From: Paraburkholderia sacchari
GTDB lineage: Bacteria; Pseudomonadota; Gammaproteobacteria; Burkholderiales; Burkholderiaceae
NCBI RefSeq assembly: GCF_000785435.2
Contig: NZ_JTDB02000015.1
Coordinates: forward strand, 1 to 64,000
DNA length: 64,000 nucleotides
Direction: 5' to 3'
Made by a program: the position numbers and the translations under genes. Shown in pieces: positions 1 to 8,927 of the stretch; within the stretch, counting starts at the first letter, position 1; each line of letters opens with the position of its first letter. The notes under the pieces were generated by a model that was given only the letters and a program-made list of their open reading frames with translations, had not been told where the DNA came from and ran no database searches.

Positions 1-1
1 C

Positions 2-322
2 CAGAGGCGCTTCGTTTCGTATGAACTGAAGTTTGCGCAGGGCCTTCAGTCGATCTACTCGTGGCGCCTGCTCGAACTGCTCATGCGAGAAAAGGATCGT
101 GGGACGTTATTGATCACGGTCGATGATCTTCGGGAGACGCTTGAAATCCCGGAGACGTATCGGTTTGCGGATATCAAGCGACGAGTGATTGATATGGCGG
201 TCGACGAGTTGAACGAGAAGGCCGATCTGGTCATCCAGTGGCAACCGGTCAAGCGTGGGAGAGCTGTGTATTCGCTCCGTTTCGAGTTTGTTGAGAACCC
301 GCAAGGGCGTCTCGACGTGTAG
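2..322 (+). CDS. Plasmid replication initiator, Rep_3/RepB type (5'-truncated by window edge)
   Basis: The frame is open from base 2 and gives 106 residues to the stop at 320-322, so only the C-terminal part of the protein is present. The segment SIYSWRLLELL, the run to DLRETLEIPE, then FADIKRRVIDMAVDELNEKADL and a closing VKRGRAVYSLRF pattern match the second winged-helix domain of Rep_3-family initiators, which bind iterons and open the plasmid origin. No iteron array is visible in the window, so the origin is probably to the left. A 14-bp dispersed palindrome starts four bases after the stop. The family call is firm; the start and full length are unknown. Confidence 0.85.
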   Translation, partial: QRRFVSYELKFAQGLQSIYSWRLLELLMREKDRGTLLITVDDLRETLEIPETYRFADIKRRVIDMAVDELNEKADLVIQWQPVKRGRAVYSLRFEFVENPQGRLDV

Positions 323-325
323 GGA

Positions 326-339
326 TTCTGACGTTGGAA
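326..339. promoter_or_regulatory. 14-bp palindrome site 1 (TTCTGACGTTGGAA)
   Basis: Member of the dispersed 14-bp family, four bases after the rep stop codon. Confidence 0.75.
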
Positions 340-400
340 ATCGGCCGGTTTGTGAGGGAGCGGGGGATACCCGCGTGCGATCGGTGGCGCGAAAAATGAT

Positions 401-444
401 TTGACGCTGTGCTTTTTCTGCATCAGAATGATATAAATATATCC
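401..444 (+). promoter_or_regulatory. Candidate pil operon promoter with 16-bp operator
   Basis: TTGACG at 401-406 is a good -35 box; CAGAAT at 424-429 is a mediocre -10 with 17-bp spacing. The palindrome TGATATAAATATATCC (429-444) starts where the -10 ends and would cover the transcription start. It is one of the TGATAT-N4-ATATCA family, with one mismatch in the right arm. The -10 assignment is tentative. Confidence 0.5.
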
Positions 445-485
445 TGATAGCGGTTTGATGCTATCGGGCTCACTAGGGCGGTGCC

Positions 486-499
486 TTCTGACGTCAGAA
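486..499. promoter_or_regulatory. 14-bp palindrome site 2 (TTCTGACGTCAGAA)
   Basis: Perfectly symmetric member of the 14-bp family, in the leader 27 bases before the first pilus gene. Confidence 0.8.
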
Positions 500-525
500 G
501 TGCATCGGGTTTCGAAGGGACAGCG

Positions 526-1005
526 ATGAAAAGACTATTGTTACCTGCGCTGTTGGTCCCCTCCGTAGCGATGGCCGGAATGGTGCTCGTTGACGACGGA
601 TCGACTGCCACACAAACGACGGGCATGCCGGCAAGCCCGATCGTTGCGGTTCCCCCGGCAGTTGTGAGCGCCCCGGCGATTGCCGCGCCAGTTGCTTCTA
701 CAGGCGCAGTGCAGCCGGTGCCCGACGCGGGCATTGTCCCGGTGTGGACGGCGCCGGCAGGGTCCACGCTCAGGGATTCCATCCAGAAGTGGGCGAATCA
801 GGCCAGCTGGACGTTGGTGTGGGACGCGCCCGATGGCGTGGACAAATCGGTCAACTATCCGATCGTCGCGCCGCTCCATTTCCAAGGCCCGATCGATCAG
901 GCGGTAGGCGATTGCATCAGACTGTATGAGCATGCCAAGAAACCGTTGGCGCTCGAAATCAATCAGTCGCAACGGCTCCTGTACGTACATCTCAAATACA
1001 GTTAA
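526..1005 (+). CDS. TcpQ-domain periplasmic pilus protein (short PilL-like)
   Basis: 159 residues. Starts at ATG 526, seven bases after AAGGGA; an open frame runs upstream to 481, but the signal peptide (MKRLLLPALLVPSVAMA) begins at this ATG. A Pro/Ala/Val-rich linker is followed from about residue 80 by a TcpQ-like domain (STLRDSIQKWANQASW, then a repeat-like LHFQGPIDQAVGDCIRLYE). This domain accompanies the secretin in toxin-coregulated and R64 thin pili, where it acts at the outer membrane. First gene of the pil operon, three bases ahead of pilN. A second TcpQ protein is encoded at 14165-15199. Confidence 0.75.
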   Translation: MKRLLLPALLVPSVAMAGMVLVDDGSTATQTTGMPASPIVAVPPAVVSAPAIAAPVASTGAVQPVPDAGIVPVWTAPAGSTLRDSIQKWANQASWTLVWDAPDGVDKSVNYPIVAPLHFQGPIDQAVGDCIRLYEHAKKPLALEINQSQRLLYVHLKYS

Positions 1006-1008
1006 ATC

Positions 1009-2703
1009 ATGATGCGAAAATCATTTTATTTAATGTGTATGGCTGCGGTAGCTTTGATGCTGTCCGGTTGCCAGACCTTCGAGCATGCCAGTGACATCGA
1101 GCACGGCGCGGACGCGGACGGATCGAGGATCGGCGAAGCATTGAAGCGTCCCCTCAATAACCCGAGCCAGGCGGATCAGACCGTTCGATATCTCGACAAG
1201 CAGTGGGTGTCACTTACGCCGATCACTGACACGCGCGTGGCTGACGTGCCGCAACTGAATTGCAGCCTGAAGATCGTTACTGACGAACCGGTTTCGATTC
1301 TCGAGTTCAGTCAGGTCATTACCAAGAAGTGCAAGATTCCGGTCCGGGTCACACCGGACGCTTTGGCGGCGATCTACAACCGTGACCTGAGCAATGGCGA
1401 GACGAAGGCTGCTCCCTCGGTAGTGAATGGCTTGCCGGTCCCGGCTCTGAATATGCCGGGTGTGCAGTCACCGGGAAGCGTCGCGTTGTCCGGCGATCAC
1501 AAGATCGACGTGAACTACAGCGGCGACCTTAACGGGCTGCTCGACATGGTCACGGTACGCGAGGGCATCGCGTGGAAGCCAGAGAACAACGGTCGCGCCG
1601 TCGTTATATACGGCGTCGATACGCGCATGTTCAATATCCACCTGATTGCTACGGACACCGACATGAAGTCCGAGTTTCAGAGTGGTACGACGCAGGTGAA
1701 TGGCGTCTCGGGTTCCGGTACGGGTGTGACAAGCGGGGGCGGCAGTAGCGGGAGCGGCAGCGGCTCCTCGAACACGTTGCAGACTACCGTAGTGTCGCTG
1801 AAGACTTCGCTGTGGAGCGACATCCAGAACGACCTCAATGCAATCGCGCCGGGGCCGGTTAACCGCGTCAGCATCTCGCCGTCCACGGGCGGCGTTACCG
1901 TTCGTGGCACGCCGTCAGTGCTCGATGCTGTTGCGCATTACGTGGACGAAAAGAACAAGGTTTTCGACAAGTTCGTTACCTTCAACGTCCAGGTGCTTTC
2001 TGTGACCGTCACGAACACGGACGCAGCAGGTATCAGCTGGAACGCGCTCTATAAGACGCTGACGGGAAAGTACGGCATCAATCTGGCAAGCACTTTCTCG
2101 GCTCCTGCGGCGGCAATCAACGGGACGTTCTCGATTCTCAACACATCGGGTTCACCTTGGGGCGGTACGTCGGCGATCATCAGCGCGTTGAACGAGCAGG
2201 GCAAGGCGCGGCTGTTGCGTAGCACGCAACTGCCGACCATGAACCTGAACTCAGTCGCTACGCAGACCGGCGAACAGGCCAGCTACCTCGCGAGTTCATC
2301 GCAGACGCAGACAGCGCAGGTCGGATCGACCACGACGCTTCAACCGGGAACGATCAACACTGGCTTCAACATCTCGATGCTGCCGAATGTTCTGGACAAC
2401 AACGACATTCTGCTGCGCATGAACATCAACCTGTCGAGCCAGAAGGGTCAGCCTCGCACGGTGTCCAGCGGTGGATCGACCATCGAACTGCCCGACATCC
2501 TCCTGCCGCTGAACACCTCGAACACGATCAAGGTTCATGCGGGCGATACGGTGATGCTGGCTGGTCAGGACTACGACGACCAGAATTCCACTCGCGATGG
2601 CGCTGGCAATGACAAGTTCTTTCTCCTTGGGGGCGGGGTAAATGTCACGCGCTCGCACACGATGCTCGTCGTGTTGATTACGCCGGTACTGGCTGCGGAG
2701 TAA
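1009..2703 (+). CDS. pilN: PilN, lipoprotein secretin of the type IVb thin pilus
   Basis: 564 residues. Signal peptide with lipobox LSGC (Cys21) predicts a lipid-anchored outer-membrane protein. Residues about 230-256 are a Gly/Ser-rich linker, as in R64-type PilN. The C-terminal third carries the secretin signature region (GFNISMLPNVLDNNDILLRM, then IELPDILLPLNTSNTIKVHAGDTVMLAG). It forms the ring through which the pilus crosses the outer membrane. Two adjacent ATGs (1009, 1012) are possible starts. Followed five bases later by pilO. Confidence 0.9.
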   Translation: MMRKSFYLMCMAAVALMLSGCQTFEHASDIEHGADADGSRIGEALKRPLNNPSQADQTVRYLDKQWVSLTPITDTRVADVPQLNCSLKIVTDEPVSILEFSQVITKKCKIPVRVTPDALAAIYNRDLSNGETKAAPSVVNGLPVPALNMPGVQSPGSVALSGDHKIDVNYSGDLNGLLDMVTVREGIAWKPENNGRAVVIYGVDTRMFNIHLIATDTDMKSEFQSGTTQVNGVSGSGTGVTSGGGSSGSGSGSSNTLQTTVVSLKTSLWSDIQNDLNAIAPGPVNRVSISPSTGGVTVRGTPSVLDAVAHYVDEKNKVFDKFVTFNVQVLSVTVTNTDAAGISWNALYKTLTGKYGINLASTFSAPAAAINGTFSILNTSGSPWGGTSAIISALNEQGKARLLRSTQLPTMNLNSVATQTGEQASYLASSSQTQTAQVGSTTTLQPGTINTGFNISMLPNVLDNNDILLRMNINLSSQKGQPRTVSSGGSTIELPDILLPLNTSNTIKVHAGDTVMLAGQDYDDQNSTRDGAGNDKFFLLGGGVNVTRSHTMLVVLITPVLAAE

Positions 2704-2708
2704 CCATC

Positions 2709-4088
2709 GTGTTTAAAGCTTCCCGTAACCGGTCTAAAACGCAGGTTCGCGACGATGCTCCGGTTCGTCAGGATCTGCAACACGTCGATATCAACGGGCA
2801 CGGCTTTGTCTCGAATCTGTTCTGGCAACCTCTTAACAACGCGCGCAGCTACATGGCGGAAGCCAAGGCGTTCGGCAAGCAGAACGGATGGGACATCGTA
2901 GCGATCCGGCGCGGCACGCGGATTCAGGCTGGATTTGTCGATAGTGGCTCGCGCAATCTGAAAGGAATGTTCAGTCTGGCCGCGTCGCTGGCGAGTGTAC
3001 TTGGCGATTCGTGGCTCGGCGCCTTCCGGTTGAAGGATGGCCGATATGCTGTGGTGGCCGTCCACGAGATGCTCATCTGTCCGGGCGTGGACCGTCTCTG
3101 CACAACGGCAGAAGAAGCCAGGCAGATGTTGACGAATGCGCATAACACGTACTCGTTCGACGCAGAATCGATATTTGCGCCGCCTGAGCTGGAGTTTGCC
3201 TCGCAGGATCGCGACATCTATCAGGTGTTGTCGGCGAAATCCATCAGGAAAGATAATCGGCTCAAGCAGCTGACGTTCGGTATGTCGACGCGTCAGCTTG
3301 TGACGGTCGGTGTCGGGGTTCTCGCTGTTGTTGGCGCGATCGGTAGTTATATGGTGTGGGATGCCCGTGAGCAGGAGGCCAAAGAGCGGCAGTTGGCAAT
3401 CCAGCGTGCGGCTGAGAAGCTTCGCCTGGACCAGCTGAATGCAACCGCGCGCCGAAAGTTGGAGGAAGCGGCGCTGGCGCATCCCTGGGCAGTTCAACCC
3501 AACGCCGTTGACTTCATCAACGCGTGTGCGAAGACGACAAACGCGCTCCCTCTCAGTGTAAAGGGATGGACCTTCAGCAGTGCAGATTGCAGCGGTAGCG
3601 CAATCGTCGTTCACTTCTCACGCGACGGCGGAACGGTTGAAGACATGCGTCTCGCCGCGCCAGAACTGTTTGGAGTTCCGGCAGTTTTCAATGGCGGCGA
3701 CGAGGCAACGATTACGCTCGGCCTGTCTGCTCCTGTAGGTGGCGATGATGTGGTCGCGACGCCCGACGATGACATGAGCATTTTCATGACGCACTTCCAG
3801 CAAATCGGCATGACGCCGACTCTGGAAGAGCGTCCGGTGAAGATCGAGCCGCCGAAGGTTCCAGCTGGCCAGCCGCCAATGGAAGCGCCGATAGCACCGT
3901 GGCGGCAGTTTCATTTCTCATTCGATGGTCCTGCGCAACCTGTGTCGCATTTCTCGGTGGGCAGGGATGGGACCGTGTCGCTCATCGGGATTCCGGGGCT
4001 TCGCATTGATGCTGTCACAACAAAGCTCAACGCCGAAGACGCAACGCTCACTTGGCATGTTGAAGGAAATATCTATGCGAAAAAATAA
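2709..4088 (+). CDS. pilO: PilO, pilus accessory protein
   Basis: 459 residues from a GTG start, with GGAG at 2697-2700. A single transmembrane segment near residues 195-215 (TVGVGVLAVVGAIGSYMVW) separates a cytoplasmic N-terminal domain from a charged stretch and a periplasmic C-terminal domain. Size, order and topology match PilO of R64-type thin pili, an inner-membrane assembly component. The 3' end overlaps pilP by 14 bases, suggesting coupled translation. Confidence 0.85.
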   Translation: MFKASRNRSKTQVRDDAPVRQDLQHVDINGHGFVSNLFWQPLNNARSYMAEAKAFGKQNGWDIVAIRRGTRIQAGFVDSGSRNLKGMFSLAASLASVLGDSWLGAFRLKDGRYAVVAVHEMLICPGVDRLCTTAEEARQMLTNAHNTYSFDAESIFAPPELEFASQDRDIYQVLSAKSIRKDNRLKQLTFGMSTRQLVTVGVGVLAVVGAIGSYMVWDAREQEAKERQLAIQRAAEKLRLDQLNATARRKLEEAALAHPWAVQPNAVDFINACAKTTNALPLSVKGWTFSSADCSGSAIVVHFSRDGGTVEDMRLAAPELFGVPAVFNGGDEATITLGLSAPVGGDDVVATPDDDMSIFMTHFQQIGMTPTLEERPVKIEPPKVPAGQPPMEAPIAPWRQFHFSFDGPAQPVSHFSVGRDGTVSLIGIPGLRIDAVTTKLNAEDATLTWHVEGNIYAKK

Positions 4089-4683
4089 TCATCTGTTTCT
4101 CGCGATCGTGGTGTGCAGCTTGATCGCGACGGAAGCGTGCGCGCAAACCGTGCCTGCGGTCGCCACGGTCGGAGATTTGGCTTCGATCCAATCGGACACG
4201 CTGCTCGGCAAAGCGAAGCTCGCGAAAGAGCAGGTATATGCCGATCTGCGAAAGTACAGCGGCGAAGGTCAGTCTGGTGGCCCCGCCGCACAGACCGATT
4301 CGAACTTGCCGCAACTCACTCGAATTGTTGAGGCAAACGGGGTGAGCGAAGCGACGCTTTCCTACGCGAACGGGAAGATCGACGCCCGCGAGGGCGATCG
4401 CGTTCCCGGTGGATATGTTCTTTTTAAAATCCACCCGGATACGTCGGTCGTGCAGCTCAAGGCGCGGAACGGGCACGTGTTCGACGTGCCGGTGTCCTCA
4501 CTGTCTGGCTTGTCAGCGACGCCGAGCACGACGCCGCAGCCCGCAGCATCGAACGGACTTATCGTGTTGCCGCCGCCGAATCCGTCAATGGCGGGTGCGC
4601 CGCAGCCGCAGCCGCCCATGCCGGCGAATGTGCCTCATATCACACCGACGCTCGCGGGCTCGGGCAATTCCGGCGCGCACTAG
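4075..4683 (+). CDS. pilP: PilP, periplasmic pilus assembly protein
   Basis: 202 residues. The ATG at 4075 has GAAGGA upstream and starts a clear signal peptide ending near ATEACAQ; the open frame extends far upstream only because it overlaps pilO. The mature part has a coiled N-terminal helix, a small beta domain (GYVLFKIHPDTSVVQLKARNG) and a Pro-rich tail. By position and architecture it is PilP, which links inner-membrane PilO to the secretin in R64-type systems. Pairwise similarity could not be measured here. Confidence 0.8.
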   Translation: MRKNNHLFLAIVVCSLIATEACAQTVPAVATVGDLASIQSDTLLGKAKLAKEQVYADLRKYSGEGQSGGPAAQTDSNLPQLTRIVEANGVSEATLSYANGKIDAREGDRVPGGYVLFKIHPDTSVVQLKARNGHVFDVPVSSLSGLSATPSTTPQPAASNGLIVLPPPNPSMAGAPQPQPPMPANVPHITPTLAGSGNSGAH

Positions 4684-4694
4684 GGGGAAACGTC

Positions 4695-6239
4695 ATGGAC
4701 ATGAGCGATCAGCAGCACGTCATCAGCGCGGCCGATAAGCCGGTGCTGCTACGGTCTGACAAGTACCCAGTGCCGGACGCCGCGAAGGGGAAGGTGGCGC
4801 TTCTGTCCGACTTTACGTTACTGGTTTGGGAGTCGTACAAATCGGATCACGCGGTGCTTGCGTATCAGAAGCTGCTCGAACGATACGACATCCGATTCAC
4901 AGTGCGTCTCGTGCCAGTGGAGGAAGTGCGTGCTGCGCTGGATGGACCCGGCGCGAAAACGGCCGCACGCCGTGCCGAAAACATCAGCGATGTCCAGATT
5001 AAGGCGATCAACCTGATCAAAGAGGCTGTGAAGCTGGATGCAACCGACATTCACATTCTCAACTATCAGGCGAAGTCGATCATCAAGCTGCGCATTCACG
5101 GTCTGCTTTTCGTTCATAGGGAGATCGACGCGGAAGAAGGGCAGGTTCTCTGTCGCTGTATGTACGGCTCCATGTGCGACGTTGGCGATGGTAACTACAA
5201 CGACCGGCTCTCGCAGGATGCGCGTCTTTCGCGGGAAACGATCAAGAGCGCCGGTCTGAATGGAGCACGTATTTCCACACGCCCGATGGAGTACGGCAAT
5301 CTCTTCGAGCTGAGACTTCTCTATGGCAGCAGCAAAAGGCGACGCTCGCTGAAGGAACTAGGTTACAACGCACGGCAGATTGCGGCGATTAACCAGATGA
5401 TCCGCCGAAAAGGCGTGAACATTTTTTCGGGTGTCACCGGCTCAGGCAAATCAACCGCACTTCAGGTTGTGTTGTCGATGCTTCTGAACTTGCACGATGG
5501 TCGGATCAACCTGATGACCGTCGAGCAACCGCTGGAATACGTGATCGAGGGAGCGGTCCAGACACCGCTGCTTTGTGATCTGGACGACGACGAACAGGTG
5601 GCGCGGGAGTGGGCGCGTTCCATCGCAAACCTCATGCGTCTTGACCCGGATTACCTGATGGTCGGTGAGCTGCGTGATCTCGCTTCTACGCTGGCCGCGA
5701 TTCAAGCCGCGATGACCGGGCACGGCATGTGGACAACGACACACGCGAAGGACGCGTTTGCGACTTTCGACCGCCTCGCCGATCTGGCCGTGCCGATCCG
5801 GCGTTTGACGGACGCGAGTCTGTTCACTGGCGTAGTGAATCAGTCACTGGCTCCAGTCCTGTGTCCGGATTGCAAGCGACCGTTCTCGAAATTCCAGAGT
5901 GAGGTTCCCGAGGATCTGCGGGAGCGGGTCAAACGTTTTTGCGTTCAGGCCGGCGTTTTCATCGCGGGTAAGGATGCGAGCTGTACCACGTGCGGTGGAT
6001 TGGGCATCGTGGACCGGACGGTGGTGGCCGAAGCGGTGCTGACGAATCAGCATCTGTTGAGCGTCTACCGCCGCGACGACGGTGGTTCGTCGGCAGCGCG
6101 CTCGTACTGGGTTCGCGAGATGGATGGTATGACGAAGTGCCAACACCTCATTCAAAAGATCAACGAGGGACTGGTTGACCCGTTCATGGGTGAGGAGGCC
6201 GTGTGCGGTCTTGACGAAGACAGTCTCATCATCGCGTAG
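4695..6239 (+). CDS. pilQ: PilQ, pilus extension ATPase (GspE/PulE family)
   Basis: 514 residues, ATG preceded by a strong GGGGGAAA. Walker A GVTGSGKST is at about 246-254, Walker B region DYLMVGELRD near 313-322, and a His-box-like THAKD follows. Two cysteine pairs (CPDC about 389-392, CTTC about 430-433) form the zinc-binding knuckle typical of GspE-type ATPases. It powers pilin polymerisation at the inner membrane together with PilR. Stop and next start are separated by 8 bases. Confidence 0.92.
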   Translation: MDMSDQQHVISAADKPVLLRSDKYPVPDAAKGKVALLSDFTLLVWESYKSDHAVLAYQKLLERYDIRFTVRLVPVEEVRAALDGPGAKTAARRAENISDVQIKAINLIKEAVKLDATDIHILNYQAKSIIKLRIHGLLFVHREIDAEEGQVLCRCMYGSMCDVGDGNYNDRLSQDARLSRETIKSAGLNGARISTRPMEYGNLFELRLLYGSSKRRRSLKELGYNARQIAAINQMIRRKGVNIFSGVTGSGKSTALQVVLSMLLNLHDGRINLMTVEQPLEYVIEGAVQTPLLCDLDDDEQVAREWARSIANLMRLDPDYLMVGELRDLASTLAAIQAAMTGHGMWTTTHAKDAFATFDRLADLAVPIRRLTDASLFTGVVNQSLAPVLCPDCKRPFSKFQSEVPEDLRERVKRFCVQAGVFIAGKDASCTTCGGLGIVDRTVVAEAVLTNQHLLSVYRRDDGGSSAARSYWVREMDGMTKCQHLIQKINEGLVDPFMGEEAVCGLDEDSLIIA

Positions 6240-6247
6240 GAGTCTGT

Positions 6248-7318
6248 ATGTTCTCGATATCGAAGGAATCAATTGACCAGGCATGGTACGGGCTGTGGTT
6301 CGGCGCCAAGCAGCGGTTGAAGCTATACAAGAGCCTCGCCACGCTTCTGCGCAACAACGTGCCGTTGCGGCGCGCACTTGTAACCTCCTATGAGGTTTAT
6401 AGCGACTACGGGAAAAAGCCGGACCGTATCGAGGCGATCGTGCTTCAGGATTGCATTGCGGGAGTCGATAACGGTCGAGCTCTATCTGTCGTTCTGCAGC
6501 AGTGGGTGCCGTTTGATGAACATTCGACCATTGCGACCGGCGATCGTGGCGGGAAGGTGGCTGACGCACTCATGCGCGGAGCTGAAGTTATCAAACGCAA
6601 AGGGATGATGCGCAAAGCGCTGGTCGGGGCGGTCACTTATCCGGCCTTCCTGATGTTGAGCGTTGGCGTCGCATTCTATGTCATCGCTACGAACGTTCTG
6701 CCGCGTCTTCTGGTGAACGTCAAGCCGGAACATATGGATGCGAGTATCCAGCTGCTGTCGTGGCTTTCCTCACTTGTCGCAAACGACGGTGGAGTGATGC
6801 TTTCCGTGATGATCGCCGCGGCGATCGGGATCGGTTTTAGCATGTCGCGACTTACTGGAAAGTTCCGGTTCTATCTGGACATGATTCCTCCGTGGGGTAT
6901 GTACCGGATCGTGCAAGGCGCGATCTTCATCTACAACGTAGGTGTCTTGCTGGAAGCGAATGTGCCGAAGAAGGAAATTCTGGAGATGATGCTGGAGCGG
7001 GCAAATTCCTATATGGCGGAACGGCTGGAGGGTGCCTTGCTCGGTGTAAAGAACGGTCTGGACCTTGGGCCGGCGCTGCGTGAAAGCGGCTTCGAGTTCC
7101 CCAGTCGCGACGCCATCGCTTATGTGAGTGTGATCGGAAGCATGGAGGGCGGCGAGGCGCAGCTCAAAGAGTTCGGCGAGGACTGGCTCGAAGAAAGCGT
7201 GGACAGGCTGGCAGCAGCATCCGCGATCTTCAAGCAGATTGCGATCTTGATGGGCGGCTTGCTCATCATGGCTATCGTCCAGGGCGTCAACGCGCTCAGT
7301 AACGGCCTGTTGAACTAG
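6248..7318 (+). CDS. pilR: PilR, inner-membrane platform protein (GspF family)
   Basis: 356 residues with the T2SSF double-domain layout: a cytoplasmic helical half, hydrophobic segments near 130-150 and 180-200, a second cytoplasmic half and a C-terminal hydrophobic segment (IFKQIAILMGGLLIMAIVQG). AGGA at 6239 supports the ATG. It is the membrane base on which the pilus is assembled and the partner of PilQ. Confidence 0.92.
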   Translation: MFSISKESIDQAWYGLWFGAKQRLKLYKSLATLLRNNVPLRRALVTSYEVYSDYGKKPDRIEAIVLQDCIAGVDNGRALSVVLQQWVPFDEHSTIATGDRGGKVADALMRGAEVIKRKGMMRKALVGAVTYPAFLMLSVGVAFYVIATNVLPRLLVNVKPEHMDASIQLLSWLSSLVANDGGVMLSVMIAAAIGIGFSMSRLTGKFRFYLDMIPPWGMYRIVQGAIFIYNVGVLLEANVPKKEILEMMLERANSYMAERLEGALLGVKNGLDLGPALRESGFEFPSRDAIAYVSVIGSMEGGEAQLKEFGEDWLEESVDRLAAASAIFKQIAILMGGLLIMAIVQGVNALSNGLLN

Positions 7319-7360
7319 GTAGTGCAATGCAGACTTTTGTTGTCTGCTATCTCGGTATAG

Positions 7361-7376
7361 TGATATATTTAAATCA
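7361..7376. promoter_or_regulatory. 16-bp palindrome before pilS (TGATATATTTAAATCA)
   Basis: Member of the TGATAT family, one mismatch in the right arm. It overlaps a possible -10 (TATATT 7364-7369) spaced 18 bp from TTGTCT (7340-7345), so pilS probably has its own regulated promoter inside the operon. Confidence 0.6.
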
Positions 7377-7378
7377 AA

Positions 7379-7392
7379 TTCCAACGTAGGAA
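7379..7392. promoter_or_regulatory. 14-bp palindrome site 3 (TTCCAACGTAGGAA)
   Basis: Uses the third half-site type (TTCCTACGT on the opposite strand). It lies two bases after the 16-bp palindrome, and its AGGAA end serves as the pilS ribosome binding region. Confidence 0.7.
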
Positions 7393-7402
7393 CTTTTCAA
7401 CC

Positions 7403-7960
7403 ATGAAGACCACGCAACTTGAGAAAAACGCTTTGAAGAGCGGTGCCCGTCTGGCGCGTCAGGCAGGCGTTCTGTCGATCGAAATGATCATCGTGCTCGG
7501 CATCGTCGCACTGATTCTGCTGGGTGTCGCGGGCCGCGTAGCGGTGTCGTTCCTGTCGAATGACAACACGGCAGAGCTGTCGAACATCACCGCGATCTAC
7601 ACGGCCATCAAGGATACGAAGACGACGGTGGGGTACGGTGCTGCGGGTACGGATCTGTCGGCGGTCGTCGTCGCGGGTGGCAAGCTGCCGTCGAACATTG
7701 CGGTGAATGGCAATGCCATTTCGAACCAGTTCGGTGGTACGTACACGCTGACGAGCACAGGGCAGGGCTTCACCATCGCGGACCCGTCAATTCCCCAAAA
7801 GAACTGTCTGAAGATCGTTGCCGGCGCAACGCAGGGGGGGCAGTATGCGACCACGGTGGTGAACTCGGGTACCTCCTATTCAGGTCCGATGTCGGCAGCG
7901 CAAGCGCAGACCGCGTGCAACTCGGCCACCAACTCAGTCACTCTCACGAGCACGTACTAA
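7403..7960 (+). CDS. pilS: PilS, major type IVb prepilin
   Basis: 185 residues. The leader is 22 residues long and ends in Gly22; cleavage gives a mature N-terminus VLSIE with Glu5, followed by a hydrophobic helix (MIIVLGIVALILLGVAG). This is the class III/type IVb prepilin signature read by the prepilin peptidase. Two C-terminal cysteines (NCLKIV and QTACNS) would form the pilin disulfide loop. It sits between the assembly genes and pilV and has a probable private promoter, as expected for the most abundant pilus protein. Confidence 0.93.
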   Translation: MKTTQLEKNALKSGARLARQAGVLSIEMIIVLGIVALILLGVAGRVAVSFLSNDNTAELSNITAIYTAIKDTKTTVGYGAAGTDLSAVVVAGGKLPSNIAVNGNAISNQFGGTYTLTSTGQGFTIADPSIPQKNCLKIVAGATQGGQYATTVVNSGTSYSGPMSAAQAQTACNSATNSVTLTSTY

Positions 7961-7976
7961 CTCCTGGGGCGAGGAA

Positions 7977-8927
7977 GTGGAACGTTTAAATTCAACCCGT
8001 TTTGTCGACCTCTACATCGTAGGGGAAGCGATGAGTCAGATTTCGGGTTTGGATGGCAATCCGGCGCTCCAGCTTGCGCCGGACTATCTGCTGGCCGACA
8101 TCGCCACCGCTCGTGCGAAGTGCGAGCACGTCTACCGCGCGAAGCGAAACCCGGAGTTTTATTTGATGTTCGGCGAGGTTTCGTACCGGGTCACTGCGCT
8201 GGAGAGCATCAACGACACGGTCTTTACGCTGCGTCAGACCCACGAGCCGCGTCCAGCGAGCGAGCTGAGAATTGGCGATAAGGTGCTTGGCGCGTTGCTT
8301 CAGGAAAACCTGCGTGGGCTTGTGCTGGTGTGTGGCGAGCGAGCAGTTGGCAAGACGAGCACTGCGGCCTCGGTTTTTGTGGAGCGCATCAAGGTATATG
8401 GCGGGCTGGGTCTGGCCGTTGAAGACCCGCCCGAGATGAAGCTCGAGGGGCCGCAAGGGAAGGGGTATGTGTTGCAGGTTTGGGCTGATCCGCAGAAGGG
8501 CGGGTATCCCGAGCAGATGCGACGCGGGATGCGAAGTGGTGCGGAGTCGATCTTCCTCGGCGAGATTCGGGACGGTATCACGGCCTCCGAGGCCTGCCGA
8601 GCTGGGATCGATGGTCATCTCGTGATGTCGACGGGGCACGGCGGCTCGCCGGTTGAAGGACTGGAGCGAATTCATGCGCTTGCGTCTACACACGAGCGCA
8701 ACGCGGCTCAGCTTCTCGCAGATGGCGTCGCATTGGTCGTTTGGCAAACGCTTGATACCGTTGTTATTGAAGGACTACACAAGAAGCGCCCGCAGACGAG
8801 GATGCTGCGAGTGAAGGGGAACAGCAGCGTTCAGAGCAAGATCCGCGAGGGCAAGTTCGCAGCATTGCAACAGGAATTAGATCAGCAGTCGAATGCGGCT
8901 GCGTGGACCACGGCGGCGAAAAAATGA
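7977..8927 (+). CDS. PilT-like secretion/retraction ATPase
   Basis: 316 residues. Begins with FVDLYIVGEA, resembling the N-terminus of PilT-type ATPases; Walker A-like GERAVGKTS is near 120 and IFLGEIRD near 195. The GTG at 7977 has GAGG very close to it; an in-frame ATG at 8031 preceded by AGGGGA is an alternative start, but would remove the conserved N-terminal strand. It is a second pilus ATPase beside PilQ, so a retraction or antagonist role is inferred. It overlaps pilV by four bases. Confidence 0.75.
   Translation: MERLNSTRFVDLYIVGEAMSQISGLDGNPALQLAPDYLLADIATARAKCEHVYRAKRNPEFYLMFGEVSYRVTALESINDTVFTLRQTHEPRPASELRIGDKVLGALLQENLRGLVLVCGERAVGKTSTAASVFVERIKVYGGLGLAVEDPPEMKLEGPQGKGYVLQVWADPQKGGYPEQMRRGMRSGAESIFLGEIRDGITASEACRAGIDGHLVMSTGHGGSPVEGLERIHALASTHERNAAQLLADGVALVVWQTLDTVVIEGLHKKRPQTRMLRVKGNSSVQSKIREGKFAALQQELDQQSNAAAWTTAAKK

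Noticed and set aside
994..1009. AATACAGTTAAATCATG before pilN as a 16-bp operator
   Set aside because: Only the right arm fits; the left arm has three of six matches.
2571..3614. 347-residue open frame on the minus strand
   Set aside because: Antisense to pilN and pilO, with low-order, Arg-rich composition.
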